Origin: Ornithinibacillus sp. 4-3
GTDB lineage: Bacteria; Bacillota; Bacilli; Bacillales; Amphibacillaceae
Direction of reading: 5' to 3'
Length of the DNA: 64,000 nt
Assembly: GCF_040958695.1 (NCBI RefSeq)
Contig: NZ_CP162599.1
Location: forward strand, 1,522,001 to 1,586,000
Shown piece after piece: positions 57,257 through 64,000 of the stretch. The position numbers and the translations under genes are program-made. The notes under the pieces are model-generated. The model worked only from the letters and a program-made list of their open reading frames with translations, was not told the DNA's origin and did not search any database. The stretch's first letter is position 1, and each line of letters begins with the position of its first letter.

Positions 57257-57441
57257 CCTAATATGTTAAAGTATGAGAAAAGGATTTAAGTTGGAACGTT
57301 TACTTGACATAAATTCACTAGACAATTAAAATTAACATGTATAGTTATATTATTATACCTTTAAGATGTTTTCATTTATTGAATCTGTAAAATGCCGACA
57401 ATAATGAATCAAACAACTTTATAGCAATAGGAGGTGAGACT

Positions 57442-59007
57442 GTGGACAGTCCTTTAATCATCTCCATTTTGCTTGCCCTAATCCTGATCGTCGGTATTGT
57501 TGTTGGTTATCTGATTCGTAAATCTATTGCAGAAGCTAAAATATCTAGTGCTGAAACTTTAGCGAAACAAATTGTTGATGAAGCACATCGAAATGCGGAA
57601 GCGTCAAAGAAAGAGGCACTTCTAGAAGCGAAAGACGAGATTCATAAATTACGCCAAGAAGCGGAAGTTGAAATTCGTGAGCGTCGCTCGGAGGTTCTTT
57701 CACAAGAAAATCGTCTAATGCAACGAGAAGAAAATCTAGATAGAAAAGGTGAAACGCAAGATAAGCGTGAGCTCATGTTAGAGAAGCGAGAGCAAACTCT
57801 AACGGAAAAACAACAACAAATTGAAGAAATGGAAAGCAAAGTGGAAGCGATGGTCCAGGAGCAGCAAACCGAGCTTGAACGCATATCAGGATACACTACT
57901 GACCAAGCAAGAAAGATTATTTTAAATCGTGTCGAACAAGACGTTACTCATGAATCAGCATTATTAATTAAAGAAATTGAAAACCGCGCAAAAGAAGAAG
58001 CGGATAAGAAAGCGAAAAATATTCTTTCTCTTGCCTTGCAACGTTGTGCAGCTGATCATGTGGCAGAGACTACTGTATCAGTAGTTAACCTTCCAAACGA
58101 TGAAATGAAGGGTCGTATTATTGGACGTGAAGGTCGTAATATTCGAACGTTAGAAACATTAACGGGAATTGATCTCATCATTGATGATACACCGGAAGCA
58201 GTTATTTTATCTGGATTTGATCCAATACGTCGAGAAATTGCTCGTTTAGCATTAGAAAATCTTGTTCAGGATGGAAGAATCCACCCGGCAAGAATAGAAG
58301 AAATGGTCGAAAAAGCGAGACGAGAAGTTGATGAATATATCCGTGAAATCGGTGAAGAGACCACTTTTGACATTGGTGTTCATGGAATACATCCAGATTT
58401 AATTAAAATTTTAGGTCGTTTAAAGTATCGTACAAGTTATGGTCAAAATGTGTTGAAACATTCGAGAGAAGTTGCACATTTAGCAGGGTTACTAGCTGCT
58501 GAACTTGGTGAAGATGAAATGTTAGCAAGAAGAGCAGGCTTACTTCATGACATTGGTAAAGCGATTGATCATGAAGTTGAGGGAAGCCATGTTGAAATCG
58601 GTAAGGAATTAGCAATGAAATATAAAGAGCCAGAGGTAGTAATTAATTCTATTGCTTCACATCATGGCGATGAAGAAGCTACAAGTGTAATTTCTGTTTT
58701 AGTTGCTGCAGCAGATGCTCTCTCAGCAGCAAGACCAGGAGCAAGAAGTGAAACATTAGAGAATTACATTAAGCGCTTGGAAAAACTAGAAGAAATTTCT
58801 GAATCATTTGCTGGTGTTGAAAAATCATTTGCTGTTCAAGCCGGACGAGAAATACGAATTATTGTTAAACCAGAGGAGATTGATGATGCAGCGTCAATCC
58901 ATATTGCAAGAGATATTCGAAAACGTATTGAAAGTGAACTCGACTATCCAGGGCATATCAAGGTAACAGTAATTAGAGAAACAAGAGCTGTAGAATACGC
59001 AAAATAA
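57442..59007 (+). CDS. rny: Ribonuclease Y
   Basis: 521 residues. N-terminal transmembrane helix (4-24), a long coiled coil (~30-190), a KH domain ([20 protein letters not shown]) and a HD domain ([13 protein letters not shown] and the [16 protein letters not shown] signature). It is the main endonuclease starting mRNA decay in Bacillus and is held at the membrane. Start is GTG with AGGAGGTGA. A strong terminator follows 13 bases after the stop. Confidence 0.97.
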   Translation: MDSPLIISILLALILIVGIVVGYLIRKSIAEAKISSAETLAKQIVDEAHRNAEASKKEALLEAKDEIHKLRQEAEVEIRERRSEVLSQENRLMQREENLDRKGETQDKRELMLEKREQTLTEKQQQIEEMESKVEAMVQEQQTELERISGYTTDQARKIILNRVEQDVTHESALLIKEIENRAKEEADKKAKNILSLALQRCAADHVAETTVSVVNLPNDEMKGRIIGREGRNIRTLETLTGIDLIIDDTPEAVILSGFDPIRREIARLALENLVQDGRIHPARIEEMVEKARREVDEYIREIGEETTFDIGVHGIHPDLIKILGRLKYRTSYGQNVLKHSREVAHLAGLLAAELGEDEMLARRAGLLHDIGKAIDHEVEGSHVEIGKELAMKYKEPEVVINSIASHHGDEEATSVISVLVAAADALSAARPGARSETLENYIKRLEKLEEISESFAGVEKSFAVQAGREIRIIVKPEEIDDAASIHIARDIRKRIESELDYPGHIKVTVIRETRAVEYAK

Positions 59008-59020
59008 TATACGCTCTTTC

Positions 59021-59055
59021 AAATAAAGTGGTCAATCGACCACTTTATTTTTTTA
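59021..59055 (+). terminator. Terminator after rny
   Basis: AAATAAAGTGGTC (59021-59033), loop AATC, GACCACTTTATTT (59038-59050), then more T. Perfect 13-bp stem. Confidence 0.93.
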
Positions 59056-59102
59056 GGAATTATTATAGTGAAAAAGGCTCTTTACAGATTGGATGGGTTG
59101 AA

Positions 59103-59900
59103 ATGAAGATTTTATTTATAGGTGATGTTGTAGGTTCACCAGGCAGAGATATGGTCAAGACCTATTTGCCGAAGCTAAAGGAAAAGTATCGCCCGACAGT
59201 AACAATCATTAATGGTGAAAATGCAGCGTCGGGAAAAGGGATTACAGAAAAAATTTATAAAGATTTTTTATCTTGGGGTGCTCAAGCTGTAACGCTTGGT
59301 AATCATACATGGGATAAAAAGGATATTTTTGAATTTATTGATGAAGCGAAATACTTAGTTCGTCCAGCAAACTATCCGGCGAATAACCCTGGAAAAGGGA
59401 TTGTCTATGTAAAAATAAATGATATAGAAGTAGCAGTCATTAATGCTCAGGGAAGAATATTTTTGCCAGCTATAGAAGATCCCTTTGATAAATTAGATGA
59501 ACTAGTGACAGAAGCAAAAAAACGAACAAATTATATTTTTGTTGATTTCCATGCTGAAGCAACTAGTGAAAAGCAGGCAGTTGGTTGGTATTTAGATGGA
59601 AGAGTAAGTGCTGTAGTTGGCACACATACACATGTACAAACGGCAGATGAACGAATTTTACCGAACGGTACAGCATACATTACTGATGTAGGAATGACAG
59701 GACCTTATAATGGAATTTTAGGTGTAGAAAGAGATAGAGTCATTGAAAAATTTAAAACTAATCTACCAACACGTTTTGAAGTTACCAAAGATGGGAATAA
59801 TCAATTAAATGCGGTATGTATTACTTTAGATGCTAAAACGGGTCAATCCAAGAAGATCGAGCGAATTTTAATTAATGAAGATCATCCATTTTATGGGTGA
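59103..59900 (+). CDS. ymdB: 2',3'-cyclic-nucleotide phosphodiesterase YmdB
   Basis: 265 residues of the calcineurin-like metallophosphoesterase fold: MKILFIGDVVGSPGRDM, INGENAASGKGI, LGNHTWDKKDI and the GTHTHVQTADERILPNGTAY segment. B. subtilis YmdB acts on cyclic nucleotides and influences biofilm and motility decisions. ATG 59103 is chosen since the frame upstream crosses the rny terminator; the ribosome binding site (GGATGGG) is weak. Confidence 0.93.
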   Translation: MKILFIGDVVGSPGRDMVKTYLPKLKEKYRPTVTIINGENAASGKGITEKIYKDFLSWGAQAVTLGNHTWDKKDIFEFIDEAKYLVRPANYPANNPGKGIVYVKINDIEVAVINAQGRIFLPAIEDPFDKLDELVTEAKKRTNYIFVDFHAEATSEKQAVGWYLDGRVSAVVGTHTHVQTADERILPNGTAYITDVGMTGPYNGILGVERDRVIEKFKTNLPTRFEVTKDGNNQLNAVCITLDAKTGQSKKIERILINEDHPFYG

Positions 59901-60012
59901 ATATTTGAATAATTGTAAAAATTATTGCATAATAAAAGATAAGTAATAAGTAATCATCCCTAAGAATATACTAGTCGAAGAACTACATTAGCAAATGAAG
60001 GAGGTACTAGTA

Positions 60013-60273
60013 ATGGATGTATTAAAGGTTTCAGCTAAATCAAATCCAAACTCAGTAGCAGGTGCACTCGCAAATGTATTAAGAGAACACGGTTCAGCGG
60101 AGCTTCAAGCAATTGGTGCTGGTGCAATTAATCAGGCGGTGAAAGCTGTGGCGATCGCTAGAGGTTTTGTTGCACCGAGCGGCATTGACTTAATATGCAT
60201 ACCAGCGTTTACTGATATTCTTATTGATGATGAAGAACGTACTGCAATAAAATTAATTATAGAACCACGATAA
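60013..60273 (+). CDS. spoVS: Stage V sporulation protein S
   Basis: 86 residues, nearly invariant across Bacilli: MDVLKVSAKSNPNSVAGALA at the start, then IGAGAINQAVKAVAIARGFV and a closing IKLIIEPR. SpoVS (Alba-like fold) affects septation and coat assembly. ATG 60013 follows AAGGAGG at 59998-60004. Terminator follows. Confidence 0.96.
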   Translation: MDVLKVSAKSNPNSVAGALANVLREHGSAELQAIGAGAINQAVKAVAIARGFVAPSGIDLICIPAFTDILIDDEERTAIKLIIEPR

Positions 60274-60287
60274 GTAAGAATTGCCTT

Positions 60288-60322
60288 AAGGGTGCTGCAT
60301 AGATTTGCAGCACCCTTTTCCC
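60288..60322 (+). terminator. Terminator after spoVS
   Basis: AAGGGTGCTGC (60288-60298) pairs exactly with GCAGCACCCTT (60307-60317), followed by TTCCC; the T tract is short. Confidence 0.8.
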
Positions 60323-60856
60323 TGTTTTTCCACTCATAACTTTCTTGTTTGATTATTTGTTGGTATCCATGGCTATCCGTAATCATGAGGTTAGGGATCA
60401 TAGAGAGTTTTTTCATGATCGGAACCCAATTTAACTTCCTTAATTTATTTTTCTATTGTAAAGCTTTAAATAACATGAATTTATATTTTCGATCAGCAGT
60501 TGTATATAAAGGCTATTTTCTTTCTATTCTTTGAACGTTTTTTCTTGTTAGTACATTTTTTCGGTGCATTGTATTTAGTTATTCATTTAATCATGAAATG
60601 TAGTTTAATTTAATTGTTATTTTAAAGCTTTTTCTGCTATTATAGGACATGCGATAATACTAATAGTTTGAGGAATGAATGGTAACATACAAAATATATA
60701 TAAATTGCCTACATATCAGTGTTAACAGCACTTTTTTATTCCACAGGCATAAATACAATACTGTAATGAGCGGTCATAAATAATTTATTATTAGAATATT
60801 TTTGTAGAAATCAATTCATTATAGAGAGATTTTTGGAAAGGAGATTTATTTACACT
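60323..60856. other. Interval between spoVS and miaB
   Basis: About 530 AT-rich bases with no gene I can support. The tdh-kbl pair present here in B. subtilis is absent. Open frames in the region are short and lack ribosome binding sites. The miaB promoter is expected near 60790-60830. Confidence 0.4.
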
Positions 60857-62413
60857 ATGAACGAAGAGCAAAGAAAGTCACAATCGCAGATTAAACAAGT
60901 GGAATCTACAAAAGTGGAAAAGCCATTAAGTGAAAAAACAACTGCTGATTTTGCAAAGTATTTTCAAACTACTTATCAACCGCCTGATATTCGTAAAGCG
61001 CGTAAAAGATATCGTGAGAAAATTGAGGTACATTATGATTTTGAAATACCTGACGATATGAAAGAGATTGGGGAAGGGAAAAAATTCCTTATCCAAACAT
61101 ATGGCTGTCAAATGAATGAACATGATACAGAAGTGATGGCAGGAATTTTAACAGAGATGGGTTATCAAGCAACTACCGTGACTGAAGAGGCTGATATTGT
61201 CTTATTAAATACTTGTGCAATCCGAGAAAATGCGGAAAATAAAGTGTTTGGTGAGTTAGGTCATTTAAAGCCTTTAAAAATGGAGAAGCCTGACCTAATC
61301 ATTGGTGTTTGTGGTTGTATGTCACAGCAGGAATCTGTTGTAAATAAAATTATGCAGAAGCACCAGCATGTGGATCTAATTTTTGGAACACATAATATTC
61401 ATCGTTTACCACATTTAATTAAGGAAGCATTTTATAGTAAGGCAAAAGTGGTAGAAGTATGGTCGAAGGAAGGAGATATCATTGAAAACCTTCCAAAAGT
61501 ACGTCATGGAAAAATTAAAGCATGGGTAAATATTATGTATGGCTGTGATAAATTTTGTACATACTGCATCGTTCCAATGACTCGTGGTAAAGAGAGAAGC
61601 CGTCGCCCAGAGGATATTATTCAAGAAGTACGTCGTTTAGCGGCAGAAGGGTATCAAGAAGTGACATTACTTGGGCAGAATGTAAATGCATATGGAAAAG
61701 ATTTTGAGGACATTGATTATACCTTCGCTAATTTAATGGATGATATGCATAAGATCGATATTCCACGTGTTCGTTTTACAACATCACATCCACGTGATTT
61801 CGATGACCACTTAATTGAAGTATTGGCACAAGGTGGAAATCTACTTGATCATATACATTTACCTGTTCAATCTGGAAGTAGTGAAGTATTACGCAGAATG
61901 AATCGTAAATATACAAGAGAAGAATATTTAGAATTAGTTAGAAAAATAAAACAAGCAATTCCTAATGTAACATTAACGACTGATATTATTGTTGGTTTCC
62001 CGAATGAAACAGAAGAACAATTCGAAGAGACAATGACATTAGTAGAAGAAGTTGGTTTTGAATCAGCTTATACATTTATTTATTCTCCGCGTGAAGGTAC
62101 TCCTGCAGCGGCCCGTAAAGATGATGTATCAATGGATGAGAAAAAACGTCGACTATATCGTTTAAATGAATTAGTAAATCATCAAGCAGCAGATTCGATG
62201 CAAGAATATCAAGGAAAAGTTGTTAAAGTCCTCGTTGAGGGAGAGAGTAAGAAGGATCCAGATGTTCTTGCTGGTTATACGGAAAAGAATAAAGTTGTTA
62301 ATTTCCGTGGGCCAAAATCAGTAATCGGCCAAATTGTTGATGTAAAAATTACAGACGCAAAAACATGGTCTTTAAACGGAGAAATGGTTGAAAATCAAGT
62401 TGAGGTGAACTAA
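60857..62413 (+). CDS. miaB: tRNA-2-methylthio-N6-dimethylallyladenosine synthase MiaB
   Basis: 518 residues. N-terminal MTTase domain with its three Cys residues ([26 protein letters not shown]), radical SAM domain ([20 protein letters not shown]) and C-terminal TRAM domain (~450-515). It methylthiolates A37 of tRNAs. ATG 60857 is used; the AAAGGAG at 60837-60843 is 13 bases away, longer than usual, and an upstream TTG at 60833 lies before the site. An N-terminal extension of ~70 residues is typical of Bacillaceae. Confidence 0.96.
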   Translation: MNEEQRKSQSQIKQVESTKVEKPLSEKTTADFAKYFQTTYQPPDIRKARKRYREKIEVHYDFEIPDDMKEIGEGKKFLIQTYGCQMNEHDTEVMAGILTEMGYQATTVTEEADIVLLNTCAIRENAENKVFGELGHLKPLKMEKPDLIIGVCGCMSQQESVVNKIMQKHQHVDLIFGTHNIHRLPHLIKEAFYSKAKVVEVWSKEGDIIENLPKVRHGKIKAWVNIMYGCDKFCTYCIVPMTRGKERSRRPEDIIQEVRRLAAEGYQEVTLLGQNVNAYGKDFEDIDYTFANLMDDMHKIDIPRVRFTTSHPRDFDDHLIEVLAQGGNLLDHIHLPVQSGSSEVLRRMNRKYTREEYLELVRKIKQAIPNVTLTTDIIVGFPNETEEQFEETMTLVEEVGFESAYTFIYSPREGTPAAARKDDVSMDEKKRRLYRLNELVNHQAADSMQEYQGKVVKVLVEGESKKDPDVLAGYTEKNKVVNFRGPKSVIGQIVDVKITDAKTWSLNGEMVENQVEVN

Positions 62414-62414
62414 C

Positions 62415-62819
62415 ATGGCAAAATACACAAGAAAAGAAGTATTAGAAGAAGCAAAGCAATTAGCTGCTATGCTTGCACATACAGAAGAAATTGAACGTTT
62501 CAAGCAATTAGAAGCACAAGTAAATAATCATGAAAATTTACAAAAAATGATTAAAGCATTGAAAACTTTACAGAAACAAGCAGTTAACTTACAAGCATAT
62601 GAAAAAATGGAAGCATTGAAAAAAGTAGAGGAAGAAATTGAACGCTTGCAAAACGAAATTGATGCTATTCCAGTTGTTCAAGAATTTAAAGAAAATCAAA
62701 TTGTAGTAAATGATGTATTACAGCTTGTAACAGGTACCATTGCACGTGAGATTACGAATTCTGTTATTGAAGCAACAGGCGGAGATTTGATGTCTGGTAA
62801 AACAGGAAAACAAATCTAA
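62415..62819 (+). CDS. ricA: RicA (YmcA), regulator of RNase Y and sporulation
   Basis: 134 residues, helical, YlbF/YmcA family: YTRKEVLEEAKQLAAMLAHT, a coiled middle and TNSVIEATGGDLMSGKTG at the end. In B. subtilis RicA joins RicF and RicT in an FeS complex that directs RNase Y cleavage and speeds Spo0A activation. Located one base after the miaB stop, with its ribosome binding site inside miaB. A terminator follows. cotE should come next by B. subtilis order; it is not here. Confidence 0.93.
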   Translation: MAKYTRKEVLEEAKQLAAMLAHTEEIERFKQLEAQVNNHENLQKMIKALKTLQKQAVNLQAYEKMEALKKVEEEIERLQNEIDAIPVVQEFKENQIVVNDVLQLVTGTIAREITNSVIEATGGDLMSGKTGKQI

Positions 62820-62837
62820 AATTTAAATAGTTTACTG

Positions 62838-62876
62838 AAATCCGACGATACGATTAATGTATTATCGGATTTTTTT
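62838..62876 (+). terminator. Terminator after ricA
   Basis: AAATCCGACGATAC (62838-62851) pairs with GTATTATCGGATTT (62859-62872) with two mismatches, followed by T residues. Confidence 0.85.
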
Positions 62877-62997
62877 GTGGAGAAAAATTTATTTTAAACT
62901 ATTAACATTCCTCAATATACATAATCCAAGAAATAATATATGATCAAAAAGAAGTGGGCTATTTTAGCTATTTAGAGTTGATTAAAAGGAGCTATCG

Positions 62998-63747
62998 ATG
63001 ATGAAAAAATGGAAACATGCTACATTATTGTCTGTAATCGCTGGAGGATTGGCGACATCTAGTTTTATAAATATTGTAGAAGCAAATAATGACTCGAATG
63101 CAGAGATAATAGAAGCAATCGAGACAGTACAGCAAGAGTATACTGAAATTACTGGAGATAATCTGGAATTAGATTCATCTGTTATTGCTGAGGAAGAGGC
63201 GCAAGAGCAGTATCAAGAAGAATTAGAGCAATCATTGGAAGCAATAGAAAACGTTGAAGAAGAAATAACTGAGTTAGCGGAAGAATTGGTCAATGCTCAA
63301 GAAAAAGAAGATGAAAAAGCTGTAGCGCAGATAGAAGCGCAAGTAGCACAAAAGCAAACACAGCAAGTTCAAATTGCGGCAATGGGATCAAATTTAAATG
63401 GACTTGACCTTAGCTCAATGGATCTAGAAACAGCTTTAATGCATGTTCAAACACAAAGGACACAACTTTTAGATACGCAATTAAAGGAACAGCTACAAGC
63501 CGTACAAGCTAGAAATGACGAAGTTGCAAGATTACATGAACAAATTCGTTTGGCTCAAGAAGCAAACGATAAAGCATTAGAAGAATCATTAAACAGGGCT
63601 ATGGATGTTTTACATAATACTCAACAAATGGACATGCTTAGGTTACAATCTTTATCTAATAAACGAAATGAAGCATTTGATCTAATGACTAATTTTATCA
63701 AAAAAATGCAAGAATCAAGAAGCTCCATTATTGGCAATATGAGATAA
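62998..63747 (+). CDS. Secreted, Glu/Gln-rich coiled-coil protein of unknown function
   Basis: 249 residues. A Sec signal peptide is clear: KKWKHAT start, hydrophobic core, cleavage likely after VEANN/VEA near residue 28. The mature protein is almost all helical and acidic to ~residue 120 (repeated EELEQSLEAIENVEEEITEL-type heptads), then a Gln-rich helix. No Cys, no cell-wall sorting motif, no family I recognise. ATG 62998 or 63001 follow AAAGGAG. It is 25 bases upstream of a Leu/Ile/Val-type binding-protein gene, so the two are likely in one operon. Confidence 0.7.
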   Translation: MMKKWKHATLLSVIAGGLATSSFINIVEANNDSNAEIIEAIETVQQEYTEITGDNLELDSSVIAEEEAQEQYQEELEQSLEAIENVEEEITELAEELVNAQEKEDEKAVAQIEAQVAQKQTQQVQIAAMGSNLNGLDLSSMDLETALMHVQTQRTQLLDTQLKEQLQAVQARNDEVARLHEQIRLAQEANDKALEESLNRAMDVLHNTQQMDMLRLQSLSNKRNEAFDLMTNFIKKMQESRSSIIGNMR

Positions 63748-63772
63748 AGTATTTTTATAAGGAGAGTAGAGG

Positions 63773-64000
63773 ATGAAAAAGAAGGCAGTACAATTATGGC
63801 TATGGCCTGCTCTTATTCTTATAGGAATAGCTATCTATTGGGTAAGTCAGAAAGAAGATGAGCCAACTCTGGCGAATACTGAGGCAAAAATCATTGAAAT
63901 TGGTGTAATTTTACCATTAACTGGAGAGTTGTCATCAAAAGCTGAAATGATAAACCAGGCATTGAATATCTCAGTAGCAGATACGAATGAATTCTTAACA
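63773..64000 (+). CDS. Periplasmic-binding-type (Leu/Ile/Val-binding fold) protein, N-terminal part
   Basis: The frame runs from ATG 63773 off the end of the window (76 codons seen). An AAGGAGAG site precedes it. A membrane anchor (residues ~8-23) without lipobox Cys is followed by IIEIGVILPLTGELSSKAEM, the typical first strand and ligand loop of Leu/Ile/Val-binding-protein domains (as in ABC amino-acid binding proteins and some receptor sensor domains). The family is thus likely but the rest of the protein, and whether it is a transporter component or a sensor, is outside the window. Confidence 0.6.
   Translation, partial: MKKKAVQLWLWPALILIGIAIYWVSQKEDEPTLANTEAKIIEIGVILPLTGELSSKAEMINQALNISVADTNEFLT

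Noticed and set aside
1..64000. CRISPR arrays, tRNA or rRNA genes, transposase genes, prophage genes
   Set aside because: Looked for on both strands by eye; none was found. The repeats are too few, too long and too variable for a CRISPR array.

Overview
The window is a low-GC chromosomal segment of a motile, endospore-forming member of the Bacillaceae. Gene order and the type of intergenic repeat point to a halotolerant Oceanobacillus/Virgibacillus-like lineage; this is an inference from content and synteny, not from a database search. Every gene that can be supported lies on the + strand. No rRNA, tRNA, CRISPR array, prophage or transposase gene was seen.

Layout. (1) 1-5.0 kb: the distal part of a fla/che operon (end of cheA, cheW, cheC, cheD, sigD), then a FapA/DUF342 gene, a small charged-protein gene and swrB. 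(2) 5.7-9.0 kb: rpsB, tsf, pyrH, frr. (3) 9.5-16.8 kb: uppS, cdsA, rasP, polC. The dxr and proS genes usually found between these in Bacillus are not here. (4) 17.1-24.0 kb: the rimP-nusA-ylxR-ylxQ-infB-ylxP-rbfA-truB-ribF translation/transcription operon. (5) 24.4-35.0 kb: an accessory catabolic island placed between ribF and rpsO. (6) 35.2-42.8 kb: rpsO, pnp, ylxY, an M16 peptidase, ymxH, asd, tepA, ylzJ; dpaAB, dapG and dapA are missing from their usual places. (7) 43.8-62.8 kb: spoIIIE, ymfC, ymfF, ymfH, ymfI, ymfJ, rodZ, pgsA, cinA, recA, a CAP-domain gene, rny, ymdB, spoVS, miaB, ricA. (8) 63-64 kb: a secreted coiled-coil protein and the start of a Leu/Ile/Val-type binding protein, where cotE-mutS would be expected from Bacillus.

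The island at 24.4-35.0 kb is the most unusual part. It encodes a histidinol-dehydrogenase-family enzyme, two related family-5 (oligopeptide-type) solute-binding lipoproteins, an M81/MlrC-family metallohydrolase, a LacI regulator, an RraA-fold (possible aldolase) protein, a DUF1932-type 3-hydroxyacid-dehydrogenase-like protein and a GntR/FCD regulator. It has no permease or ATPase genes. Perfect palindromes with a central CpG (an 18-mer and a 16-mer, plus a degenerate third copy) precede the first gene and fit a LacI-type operator. The set looks like an undescribed uptake-and-degradation pathway for an amide- or peptide-like hydroxylated compound; the substrate cannot be read from the sequence.

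The second theme is a family of mosaic, GC-richer intergenic repeats (about 5.0, 5.3, 42.9, 43.3, 47.1, 51.3 and 57.0 kb). They share modules in different orders and orientations. One copy supplies the stop codon of swrB and another copy is itself interrupted by a further module.
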